Source of the DNA: UBA1731 sp045595285
GTDB taxonomy: Bacteria > Verrucomicrobiota > Kiritimatiellia > RFP12 > UBA1067
Assembly: GCA_045595285.1 (NCBI GenBank)
Contig: JAZOAC010000059.1
Span: forward strand, 1 to 64,000
Length of the DNA stretch: 64,000 bases
Direction: 5' to 3'
Position 1 is the first letter of the stretch; every line of letters starts with the position of its first letter. The notes beneath the pieces were generated by a model. It searched no databases, was not told where the DNA came from, and was given only the letters and a program-made list of their open reading frames with translations. This document shows, in pieces, positions 51,844 through 59,729 of the stretch. Made by a program: the position numbers and the translations under genes.

Positions 51844-53495
51844 GCGAATCCATCGACAACAATGTGGATGTCCAGGAGGAAGAGTTCTTCATTGAAGAAA
51901 TCGACCTTGAGTCGATCGGCAAAAAGTTCGAGTCTCAAACTCTTCTCCAGCGTATCAGAATGCTCATGCGTGGGTTGAAGGCCCCCGCTGGTTCGCGAGA
52001 GTATAAGGAGGCTCTCATTGAGCTTCAGCGTCTTCTTGCACCTGTTGGAGCGATTGTCATCCCTCTGATTTTCATTGCGATCCTTTTTGTATGCTCAGTC
52101 CCTGAGAAGACGAACAAGGATCTGCGTGACATCAATGTCGCCAAGGCCGAAGAGGATGCGACTCTTGAGGAGCCGCCGCCGGAGATGGAGGATCTCACGG
52201 AGACGACTACAGATCAGACGGTTGAGACCGAGGTCTTGAATGACATTTCCAACCCCTCGCTTGACAATCTGCAGACGCCGACCGATGTGGTGACGCCGTC
52301 GACGGACAGCAATGCTCCAGTAATCGAGAACGCCAACGCCGTCATGGACATTCAGGCGCCGGTCAAAATGCGCACCATTCTAGGTCAGCAGCGCTCCGCC
52401 GGAGCGCGAGCACGTTCGCTCGCCAAGTTCGGAGGCGATGCCGAGACGGAACGTTGCGTCATGCGCGCACTGCGTTGGCTTAAGACGCAGCAGCGTCCAG
52501 ACGGTAGCTGGGCAGGACGGAGTGGTACGCTCAACATGACTGGCTTTGTCGTGCTTACGTATCTTTCCCGCGGCATCAAACCAGGAGCCGACCCGGAATT
52601 CGGCACTACGGTGAGGAAGGGGGTTGAGTACCTCATGCGCAACCGTCATAAGGACGCGATTGCGCTTGCGGCACTTGCCGAGGCCTATGGACTTTCCCGC
52701 AACCCCAACATACGCGAAATCGTTGAGCAGTCTCTCAACAATCTTGCAGATCAGATGAAGGAGACGATCTGGGGTCCGCACCGCGATGGATCAAAGGCCC
52801 GAGAGCCGCGCGATCTGACTAAGCTCACGTTCTACGTAATGGCGCTGCGTTCCGCGCAACTCTCCAAATTCAAGATTCCGAATCTTCAGAAGGGGCTGGA
52901 CAAGCTCCGCGAAGGTTTCCTGCATCAGGCGAATAAGAAGCTCGGCGGTTTTTCAAGCGCTTTCTACGGTCCGCCCGGACGCAACTATCCGCGTATCATG
53001 ATGTGGCACTACATGCTTGGTGTGGTCGGCATGCAGTATGTTGGAGCCGGCGACAATCCCGTGATCGACAAAACGTTGGGGATTCTCATGGATGAATGGG
53101 AGCCGCCCACATTGGCTACAACCGACATTTCCTGCTGTCCCGTCCGTGCAAACTATTGGGCTACGATGGTCTTCTTCAACTACTTTGAGGGAGACAGGCG
53201 TTGGTTCGACTGGAACAAAAAGATGAAGTCGGTGTACAAGCGCGGTCAGCACAAGGAAATTGGCAAGTACCAAGACCATCGAGGAATGCCGCAGGAAATC
53301 GGTTATTGGACTTGCGAGGACATGCATATCGGAACACAGCCAATCGCCACGACATGCTATGTCGCACTCCAATTGATGGTCTATTACCGTTATCTGCCTA
53401 CTGGACAGAAGAATGCCTGGAAGGTAACGGAGGAAAAGGAAGAAAAAGTCTCTGGCGCCGCAAAGGATGATATTGAAGTTTCCATCGACATCTGA
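51840..53495 (+). CDS. Membrane-anchored prenyltransferase/squalene-oxidase-repeat (alpha/alpha toroid) protein
   Basis: 551 residues from a GTG overlapping the preceding stop. The cytoplasmic N-terminus is acidic. One membrane helix (about 67-87, GAIVIPLIFIAILFVCSVPE) is followed by a Glu/Pro/Thr-rich linker to about 170. From about 195 on, repeats such as CVMRALRWLKTQQRPDGSWAG, GVEYLMRNRHKDAIALAALAEAYGL and PIATTCYVALQLMVYYRYL match the toroid repeat of terpene cyclases. The catalytic DXDD of squalene-hopene cyclases is not evident, so a binding or structural role is likely, as in similar planctomycete proteins. Confidence 0.6.
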   Translation: MSESIDNNVDVQEEEFFIEEIDLESIGKKFESQTLLQRIRMLMRGLKAPAGSREYKEALIELQRLLAPVGAIVIPLIFIAILFVCSVPEKTNKDLRDINVAKAEEDATLEEPPPEMEDLTETTTDQTVETEVLNDISNPSLDNLQTPTDVVTPSTDSNAPVIENANAVMDIQAPVKMRTILGQQRSAGARARSLAKFGGDAETERCVMRALRWLKTQQRPDGSWAGRSGTLNMTGFVVLTYLSRGIKPGADPEFGTTVRKGVEYLMRNRHKDAIALAALAEAYGLSRNPNIREIVEQSLNNLADQMKETIWGPHRDGSKAREPRDLTKLTFYVMALRSAQLSKFKIPNLQKGLDKLREGFLHQANKKLGGFSSAFYGPPGRNYPRIMMWHYMLGVVGMQYVGAGDNPVIDKTLGILMDEWEPPTLATTDISCCPVRANYWATMVFFNYFEGDRRWFDWNKKMKSVYKRGQHKEIGKYQDHRGMPQEIGYWTCEDMHIGTQPIATTCYVALQLMVYYRYLPTGQKNAWKVTEEKEEKVSGAAKDDIEVSIDI

Positions 53496-53543
53496 GTTAG
53501 GTCAACCATCTACGATTTGCGCATAATGCAGGTTATGTAAACT

Positions 53544-54329
53544 ATGGACAATCCGCTTTCATTAGTGCCCAGCGAGGGAAACGCAAACGAGTTTCCAGTC
53601 CTCAAGGCGTTTCAGGAATACATAGACGCAGAACAGGCAAAGGCCCGCAAGCGCATGCTAGGGTTGAGTGTGTTCTTTATTGTCCTGCTGTCTGTTGTCG
53701 TGGTAACCTTCGTTCTGATTCTCACTACGGTTCTGAACAGGAATCAGTCACTCTCGGACCGTCTTCTGGATTATGCTCTCAGGGAGCGAGAGAAGATATC
53801 TGTCGTACAAGCGCCTGCACCGGCAGCCGCCCCTCAGTCGCAGCCTTCCGCAGACATTGTCAAGACACTCATCGAGCGCATGGAGAAAGAACAGGCTGAA
53901 ATGAAAGCCGCTTTTGAAAAGCAGCGCAAGGATGCAGAGAGAAATGCGGCAGAACAAGAGCGGGCACGAAACGAAGAGATGACGCGCATTCGGGCCGAAT
54001 TGGCCAAAGAACGCGAAAACGCCAAGAGAGAGGCCAAAAGGAAGTCGGAGATCGAACGTCATAGGCGTCGCCTCTACCCTGATTACTATCGCATGGAGGA
54101 AGCGTCCGATGACCTTCCGATTCCTCCGCCAGCTTCAGCGTACAAGCGCAGGATCCAGCCAGTAGAAACCCCTTCTTCTTCGCATGCGACAGTTGAAGGA
54201 CAACTGCCGCATGCGCAAAAAAGGAAACCGGCAAGTCCTCTTTCGGACATAAAGCCTGTTACATATTTCAATGTCGATGATGATGACAGTGTGCCATTTC
54301 TCATAGAAACACCAAAACAGAACAAATAG
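53544..54329 (+). CDS. Membrane-anchored coiled-coil protein, unknown function
   Basis: 261 residues. One membrane helix at about 39-62 (LGLSVFFIVLLSVVVVTFVLIL) is followed by an Ala/Pro/Gln linker. A charged coiled coil spans about 105-170 (IERMEKEQAEMKAAFEKQRK, RAELAKERENAKREAKRK). The tail is Pro/Ser-rich and ends in an acidic DVDDDDSVPF-like stretch. It lies 48 bp after the toroid protein and 17 bp before the NYN gene, all in one direction. No family recognised. Confidence 0.6.
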   Translation: MDNPLSLVPSEGNANEFPVLKAFQEYIDAEQAKARKRMLGLSVFFIVLLSVVVVTFVLILTTVLNRNQSLSDRLLDYALREREKISVVQAPAPAAAPQSQPSADIVKTLIERMEKEQAEMKAAFEKQRKDAERNAAEQERARNEEMTRIRAELAKERENAKREAKRKSEIERHRRRLYPDYYRMEEASDDLPIPPPASAYKRRIQPVETPSSSHATVEGQLPHAQKRKPASPLSDIKPVTYFNVDDDDSVPFLIETPKQNK

Positions 54330-54346
54330 AACTTAAGGAGTTGCGT

Positions 54347-55027
54347 ATGTCAGAGAAGGCGATAGTGTTCATTGATGGAAGTTGGTTGTATAGATGTCGG
54401 ACCGCCCTTTTCACCAGATTAGGAGAAGAGAATTTTGAGATAGACTACGCAAAACTCCCCAAGTTGATCTGTGAGGACGTGGCGAACACGCTTGATGAGG
54501 ACATCTCTCTTGTCAAGACAATGTACTTCGGAACGATTCCATCAAGCAGATCCGGTTTCAATACATCGAAGCAATATGCCTTCTACGATTTTCTGGAGCG
54601 TTCGTGTGGCTATGACACACACATACACGAGGTTGATGTCGCAAATGAAGATACGCGGGCTTCATGTGGTTGGATTGATGTGTCAATAGCGACAAATCTC
54701 GTCTACTATTCCGCCCTTCCGGCAGTGATGGACATTGCCGTAATTGTAGGCGACTCCACCGATCTCACGCCAGCCCTTAAGCGCATCCGTCACATGGGCA
54801 AGCGCATACAGCTTGTCAACGTCAGTGGCACAACATCCGTCACCGCAGACAGGTCTCGTATCTGCGATTTTCCTGTCATAAACCTCGATGATTATGCCGC
54901 AGAAGTCAAGCTAGTCCGGGAGCGCGTAAAGCGTGCATGCAAAAAATGCGGCCAGGAGGAAGATACCACCTGGGCCGGCATTGATTTCTTCTGCAGCAAC
55001 TGCCGCGGCAGATACCGCAGCAATTGA
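54347..55027 (+). CDS. NYN-domain (LabA/DUF88-like) protein with C-terminal zinc ribbon
   Basis: 226 residues from ATG 54347 (AAGGAG at 54335-54340). The NYN/PIN-like fold shows the expected acidic residues: VFIDGSWLY at the start, GWIDVSIATNLVYY in the middle, and VIVGDSTDLTPALKRIRHMGKRIQLV. These would bind metal for RNA cleavage. The C-terminus has CKKCG and CSNC spaced for a zinc ribbon. The target is unknown. It is the last gene of the 50038 operon and converges with fba, 26 bp away. Confidence 0.82.
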   Translation: MSEKAIVFIDGSWLYRCRTALFTRLGEENFEIDYAKLPKLICEDVANTLDEDISLVKTMYFGTIPSSRSGFNTSKQYAFYDFLERSCGYDTHIHEVDVANEDTRASCGWIDVSIATNLVYYSALPAVMDIAVIVGDSTDLTPALKRIRHMGKRIQLVNVSGTTSVTADRSRICDFPVINLDDYAAEVKLVRERVKRACKKCGQEEDTTWAGIDFFCSNCRGRYRSN

Positions 55028-55053
55028 CCGCAGGGTCGCCCTTCTTCCCTTAA

Positions 55054-55899
55054 TCAGGGCTTGAAGAGTTTCATGACCTTTTTCACGTCCTCGCAGATTG
55101 CGTCCGTGGCGCTCTTGGCCACGTCGTGGAACAGAAGACCCTCGGGAGTGCGCTTTACGATGTCATAGACGCTTTGGCCGCCGGCAAGTGCACCATAGGT
55201 GTAGTAATTGATCTTGCGGATGCCCTTCGCGATCGCCTCATGATAGTCGTCAGCCGTAAGCCCAGAGCCGCCATGCATGACAAGCGGAAGTTCACCTGTC
55301 GACTTGCGAACCTCTTCAATAACCTTGAAAGAGAGCTTCGGCGTGGTCTTGTATACGCCATGAACCGTTCCGAAGGAAATGGCAAGAGCGTCGACACCCG
55401 TCTTTTCGACGAATTCGGCGGCTTCTTCAGGCTTCGTGTAGAAATCCTCCGGAGTGTACTCCTTGAGTTCGCCGCGGAAGTTGTGGGGCATGGAGCCCAA
55501 TTCAGCCTCAGTCGTGGCGCCGAGCGCATGCGCTGCCTTTGCGACGTACGCGGTCGCCTTCATGTTCTCTTCGTAGGGAAGCGAAGAACCGTCAAACATC
55601 ACAGAGGTAAAACCCATTGCAAGGGCCTTCAGGCAGCTTTCGACGGAATCGCCGTGGTCAAGATGAACCGCCACCGGGGTCTTGGCTGCGCGCGCAAGCT
55701 GGATCATCAGCGGACCTGCAACAGCAAGCGGAATGAACTCTTCGTGGGCACCGGCATGCTGAAGCACAAACGGGATACCGAGTTCCTCAGATGCACGGAT
55801 CGCTCCCATTGCGGACTCCAGTGAAGCGCAATTGAATCCGCCTACCGCATAGCCGTTTCTTGAGGCATCGGCAAGCATGTCTTTCATGTTTACTAGCAT
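55054..55899 (-). CDS. fba: Class II fructose-bisphosphate/tagatose-bisphosphate aldolase
   Basis: 281 residues, in the short GatY/KbaY/FbaA size range. Zinc and active-site motifs: VHLDHGDSVESCLKAL, TTEAELGS, ISFGTVHGVY, VMHGGSGLTADDYHEAI and KINYYTYG. It cleaves fructose-1,6-bisphosphate (or a related ketose-bisphosphate) in glycolysis or sugar breakdown. The ribosome site GAAAGG precedes the ATG. It is the last gene of the purC-ybaB-recR-fba run. Sequence alone does not settle fructose versus tagatose specificity. Confidence 0.88.
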   Translation of the reverse strand: MLVNMKDMLADASRNGYAVGGFNCASLESAMGAIRASEELGIPFVLQHAGAHEEFIPLAVAGPLMIQLARAAKTPVAVHLDHGDSVESCLKALAMGFTSVMFDGSSLPYEENMKATAYVAKAAHALGATTEAELGSMPHNFRGELKEYTPEDFYTKPEEAAEFVEKTGVDALAISFGTVHGVYKTTPKLSFKVIEEVRKSTGELPLVMHGGSGLTADDYHEAIAKGIRKINYYTYGALAGGQSVYDIVKRTPEGLLFHDVAKSATDAICEDVKKVMKLFKP

Positions 55900-55934
55900 T
55901 TTTCAACTTACCTTTCTTTTGATTTCATGGAACA

Positions 55935-56546
55935 TCAAATCTGTGAAGATTGAAGCAAGGTCCTGTGATTTATCGCTCGACGCAACGTCAAAGGGTCTGA
56001 ATAGGATACACCCGAATCAGCCGGCAATCCAAAGGCCAGCCTAGTGGTTTTCACACCACTCTGACTGAGGAGTTCCGTCAGATATCCGGCCGTTGCATCT
56101 CCCTCCATGTCAGTCGAAACCGCAATCAAAACCTCGGCTATGCCTTCTGTGAGGACCCTTTCCGCAAGCTCCCTGAACCGCAGGGAATCAGGGCCTACGC
56201 GATGTACGGGAGAAAGCTTTCCGCCTAAGACATGGTATCGTCCATGGTATGCGCCGGATGCCTCTATGGGAATGATGTCGGCAGGTTCCTCAACCACGCA
56301 GATTACAGCACATTCCCGGAGCGTATCGGTGCATAGCGAACACGGATCGGCCGCACGGACCGTGAATGCCCCGCATCTGGAGCAGCACACGACCGATTCA
56401 CGCGCGGCCCTCAGGGACCAGGCTAGCGGATCGAGCAGCTTTTCGGGCTCACGCAACAACGCAAGCGCGGCCCGGGACGCAGATCTGCGTCCAAGACCGG
56501 GAAGTCGCGCAAGTGCACGTGTCAAATCCTCTATGGGACCTATCAT
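55935..56546 (-). CDS. recR: Recombination protein RecR
   Basis: 203 residues. RecR works with RecO/RecF to load RecA at gaps. It has the N-terminal helix-hairpin-helix (LARLPGLGRRSASRAALAL), a four-cysteine zinc finger (CSRCGAF...CSLC), the Toprim domain (ICVVEEPADIIPIEASGAYHG, VLIAVSTDMEGDATAGYL) and the C-terminal LAFGLPADSGVSYSD. The start overlaps the ybaB stop by 4 bp, the classical ybaB-recR arrangement. dnaX, often upstream, is not here. Confidence 0.95.
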   Translation of the reverse strand: MIGPIEDLTRALARLPGLGRRSASRAALALLREPEKLLDPLAWSLRAARESVVCCSRCGAFTVRAADPCSLCTDTLRECAVICVVEEPADIIPIEASGAYHGRYHVLGGKLSPVHRVGPDSLRFRELAERVLTEGIAEVLIAVSTDMEGDATAGYLTELLSQSGVKTTRLAFGLPADSGVSYSDPLTLRRAINHRTLLQSSQI

Positions 56547-56860
56547 TTGCCGAACAGGCCGCCCATGCCGCCGCTCTGCATCAGCTGAGCCATGTGCTCC
56601 TGAGTGGTCTTCTTTACATTCTTAAGCGCACCGTTTACAACATTGAAAAGCATGGTCTCAAAACGTTCATGCTTTCCGGAGGATGCTTCTGCCCATGTTT
56701 CAGGGGAGATGGATATCTTGGAGATGGTGAAATCGCCCTTCGCCGTCACGGTAATGCCACCGTTGGAATAGTCGACACTTATCTTCTCAATCTCCTGCTG
56801 GATGCGCTTGGCTTCCGAACGCATCTGCATGGCCTGTTTGACTTGATCGAAAATGCCCAT
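56543..56860 (-). CDS. ybaB: YbaB/EbfC nucleoid-associated protein
   Basis: 105 residues. It is a small DNA-binding dimer: an N-terminal helix (FDQVKQAMQMRSEAKRIQQEIEKI), the strand region VDYSNGGITVTAKGDFTISKISI, and a C-terminal helix with VNGALKNVKKTTQEHMAQLM and a Gly/Met-rich tail. It is directly followed by recR with a 4-bp overlap, supporting the call. Confidence 0.92.
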   Translation of the reverse strand: MGIFDQVKQAMQMRSEAKRIQQEIEKISVDYSNGGITVTAKGDFTISKISISPETWAEASSGKHERFETMLFNVVNGALKNVKKTTQEHMAQLMQSGGMGGLFGK

Positions 56861-56905
56861 TTTTTATACCTCTTTGTTTTTATTGTGTTCAAATTTATGT
56901 CTGCA

Positions 56906-57805
56906 TCAGACGAGCTTGAGTCCGGAAAGCTCTTCGTACGCCTTGATGTAGATTTCGCGAGTACGATCAATTACATCATCAGGAAGAACTGGCCCCGGCG
57001 GTTGGTGATTGAAGTTTACGGAATCAAGCCAGTCCCTCACAAACTGCTTGTCGAGCGAAGGCGGATTGCTGCCCACTGCATATAACTCCTGAGGCCAGAA
57101 TCGCGACGAATCCGGCGTAAGCACTTCATCCGCAAGAATCAGCGAACCGTCTGCATCCTGGCCGAACTCGAATTTTGTGTCCGCTATTATGATGCCATGG
57201 TTCAATGCATAATCGGCTGCCTTGGTGTAAAGGCCAATCGTTGCGTCCTTGAGCGCCTTTGCCGTATCAACGCCGACAAGAGCTTCCGTCTGGGCGTAGT
57301 CAATGGCTTCATCATGGTCGCCTATCGCCGCCTTGGTAGTCGGGGTAAAGAGAACTTCGTCCAGTCTCGAGGCGTTCTGGTACCCTTCTCGGAGCTTCTG
57401 CCCGTTTACGGTACCGGATTTCTGGTATTCTTTCCATCCCGAGCCTGTAAGATAACCGCGTGCGATGCATTCAACCTCGACCATCCTGACCTTCTTTACA
57501 AGCATGGAGCGACCTCTCAGATCATCCTTGTATGCTTGGAGTTCGGCTGGGTACTGGTCGACATCCGCTGTTATGAGATGGTTTTTCATCCCGAGAAAAT
57601 CCATCCAGAAGAGCGAAAGCGAGTTGAGTACCTTGCCTTTGTCTGGAACCCCACACGGAAGTATGACGTCAAAAGCGCTAATTCTATCGGTTACCACCAT
57701 CAACAGTTTGTCGCCCAAATCATAGACGTCGCGAACTTTTCCGCTCTTGGATTCCAAACCCGGAATGGTACATTCCAGCAATGCATGGTTCTTGTCGTAT
57801 TTCAT
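56906..57805 (-). CDS. purC: SAICAR synthetase (phosphoribosylaminoimidazole-succinocarboxamide synthase)
   Basis: 299 residues. It joins aspartate to CAIR in purine synthesis, using ATP. Motifs: SGKVRDVYDLGDKLLMVVTDRISAFDV near the start, VRMVEVECIARGYLTGSGWKEY, IIADTKFEFG, ILADEVLTPDSSRFWP and SLDKQFVRDWL. This is the longer PurC type seen in many bacteria and yeast. It has its own extended -10 promoter and leads ybaB, recR and fba. Confidence 0.95.
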   Translation of the reverse strand: MKYDKNHALLECTIPGLESKSGKVRDVYDLGDKLLMVVTDRISAFDVILPCGVPDKGKVLNSLSLFWMDFLGMKNHLITADVDQYPAELQAYKDDLRGRSMLVKKVRMVEVECIARGYLTGSGWKEYQKSGTVNGQKLREGYQNASRLDEVLFTPTTKAAIGDHDEAIDYAQTEALVGVDTAKALKDATIGLYTKAADYALNHGIIIADTKFEFGQDADGSLILADEVLTPDSSRFWPQELYAVGSNPPSLDKQFVRDWLDSVNFNHQPPGPVLPDDVIDRTREIYIKAYEELSGLKLV

Positions 57806-57833
57806 CTTTTCAGCCTTTCAAAACTTTCTGCGT

Positions 57834-57842
57834 ATTATACCA
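57834..57842 (-). promoter_or_regulatory. Extended -10 promoter of purC
   Basis: TG-G-TATAAT on the minus strand, with a leader of about 20 nt containing GAAAGG. Confidence 0.7.
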
Positions 57843-57870
57843 TATCAAACCGCGATTCGCACACACACCC

Positions 57871-59094
57871 TTACCGTTTGGCCTTGAACGGCAGATTCCA
57901 TCCATGACCTTCCGCAAAATCCATGTAGCACCGCCAGTCGTAACGAGTGATATCATGGAAGCCGCTGCGCAGATGATAACCCAAACACCCTGCGTTCAAC
58001 GGGACGTCCGGCGCTGGGAAACCATGCGCAATCAGCCCTGGAAGGCCAAAGAGCCCCCATACCGGCGATGCATGTTCCAACGCCGCAAATTCACCGCGAG
58101 GCCCCGCCCATGCATCTTCTGTGGCACTTGAAACGTACAGCAGTCGCGGAGCGACGAGCGCAAGGAGGAAATGCTGGTCAAACGGCATATCCCCGGTATC
58201 CTTTCCGCTGAACGCCTTGTAGTTGGGGCAAAACCATTGTTTCGCGACAAGAATATCTTTTATGTGTTCCGACTCCCAGAGTTCCATGTGGTTGAGTTTC
58301 GCACCGGAACAACCCGAACAGCAGGAGACTGCCATCGCGAATCGTTCATCGAACGCACCAGCAAGGAGCGCCGTTTTTCCGTTGCGGGAAAGTCCGACGG
58401 CGGCGACACGTCTGGCGTCAAGAAGCGGTTCTGTCTCAATCCAGTCCAGTATTCTGCTCATGCCCCATGCCCATGCGGACAATATTCCCCATTCGGTAGG
58501 CTTGCGGCTCTTGAAATCATGTGGGCCGAATACCTTGAATACGCCCGAAGTCGGGATGTCCGGCAAATCTCTCCAGTCAAGCGACACTTCCTGGTTGCAG
58601 TAGGCGATGGCGGCAAAACCTCGCGATATGATGTCCTCAGCAGGAAGCCAGTACCCTGGCCTCGGACCGTCCACATCCGCTGCTGTCTCCGCCGGGCGCG
58701 GACTTGTGTGCACAAAAGACGCGACAGGGTGTGACGACTTTGGGATCCACACGGAGAAGTTAATCTCCCCCTTTCCGCCCGGACCGGAATATGTCGCGCG
58801 CACGCGCTTGCGCAATGCTTTCCCTCCATAGCACTCCTCCGGTTTGGCCGTCTCACAGAAAGAAATATCCGCAGGACGCTCCACGGGACGAACTCCATAT
58901 ACCTGAGTCTTCAGAATCTCCAGCACCTCCGGGCGCCGAATGTTCGTCCAATCTTCAGACCGGGTAATGTCCCTGCCTTTGGAATCCTTCAGCAGCACAG
59001 GCACATTCTTTGGCTGAGGCGGCTTCTTGAATTCGGCATAGACATGTGCCGTCACCGACATGATAATTGACGCAATGATGACTTTAATGTGCAT
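57871..59094 (-). CDS. Second secreted glucuronoyl esterase-like hydrolase (CE15 type)
   Basis: 407 residues, signal peptide to about residue 20. It is clearly a paralogue of the product at 19165: SAWAWGMSRILDWIE, VGLSRNGKTALLAG with Ser236, SCCSGCSGAKLNH, DQHFLLALVAPRL, SATEDAWAGPRGE and SGFHDITRYDW with His380. Ser and His stand at the same residue numbers in both proteins. It is the last gene of the operon starting at 63185, 12 bp after the phosphatase gene, so it has a quite different neighbourhood from its paralogue. Confidence 0.75.
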   Translation of the reverse strand: MHIKVIIASIIMSVTAHVYAEFKKPPQPKNVPVLLKDSKGRDITRSEDWTNIRRPEVLEILKTQVYGVRPVERPADISFCETAKPEECYGGKALRKRVRATYSGPGGKGEINFSVWIPKSSHPVASFVHTSPRPAETAADVDGPRPGYWLPAEDIISRGFAAIAYCNQEVSLDWRDLPDIPTSGVFKVFGPHDFKSRKPTEWGILSAWAWGMSRILDWIETEPLLDARRVAAVGLSRNGKTALLAGAFDERFAMAVSCCSGCSGAKLNHMELWESEHIKDILVAKQWFCPNYKAFSGKDTGDMPFDQHFLLALVAPRLLYVSSATEDAWAGPRGEFAALEHASPVWGLFGLPGLIAHGFPAPDVPLNAGCLGYHLRSGFHDITRYDWRCYMDFAEGHGWNLPFKAKR

Positions 59095-59106
59095 TGTTTT
59101 TCTCCT

Positions 59107-59721
59107 TTAAGAATTTGAAAACGAAATGGCCATTGACCTCATCGAGGCCACACCGCCTGATATTTCAATCACATGGACGCAGCAATTGGGCTGCACCCCC
59201 TGCCAATAGTACTCCAATGCGCGGCCAGTGACATGTCTCACCACAGATCGCATGAACGCGCCGTGGGACACGGCTAGTACTCGCTCGGCCTTCCCCTCGA
59301 GAGGCAGAAGCACCTGCTCAAAGAATTCGCGTACACGAGCCAAGACATCATCAAACGATTCGCCGCCATCAGGAATGAAGGCGGACGGGCGTTTGAAACA
59401 TGAACTGATATTGCCGTCGATGAAGGAACCGTCCTGCATAGAGGTCCCCTCATATCTGCCGAATCCCATTTCACGCAGGCGAGCATCCTGTTCCGGAACC
59501 AAGCCAAACCCTCCGGCAACAATCTCCGCCGTATGCAAGGCCCGCCTCAATGGGCTTGAAAAGATACGGTCGAACGACAGCCCCGCCATTTTCATGCCGT
59601 CACGCGTCCGCTCCGCAAGTTCAATACCGAACTCGGAGAGATCCACCCATTCAGTGGAACCCTGAATCTTCTTTTCACGGTTCCACAGCGTCTCGCCATG
59701 TCTCAGAAAATACACTTCCAT
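59107..59721 (-). CDS. Histidine phosphatase (phosphoglycerate mutase-like)
   Basis: 204 residues from ATG 59721, which has GAGG six bases upstream; an ATG at 59733 overlapping the previous stop as ATGA would add four residues. The catalytic motif is FLRHGETLWNREKKIQG, with the second arginine region FSSPLRRALHTAEIV, Glu in LREMGFGRYEG, and the second histidine in AVSHGAFMRSVVRH. Substrates in this family range from phosphoglycerate to alpha-ribazole phosphate; none can be chosen here. Confidence 0.85.
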   Translation of the reverse strand: MEVYFLRHGETLWNREKKIQGSTEWVDLSEFGIELAERTRDGMKMAGLSFDRIFSSPLRRALHTAEIVAGGFGLVPEQDARLREMGFGRYEGTSMQDGSFIDGNISSCFKRPSAFIPDGGESFDDVLARVREFFEQVLLPLEGKAERVLAVSHGAFMRSVVRHVTGRALEYYWQGVQPNCCVHVIEISGGVASMRSMAISFSNS

Positions 59722-59729
59722 GCAAAACC

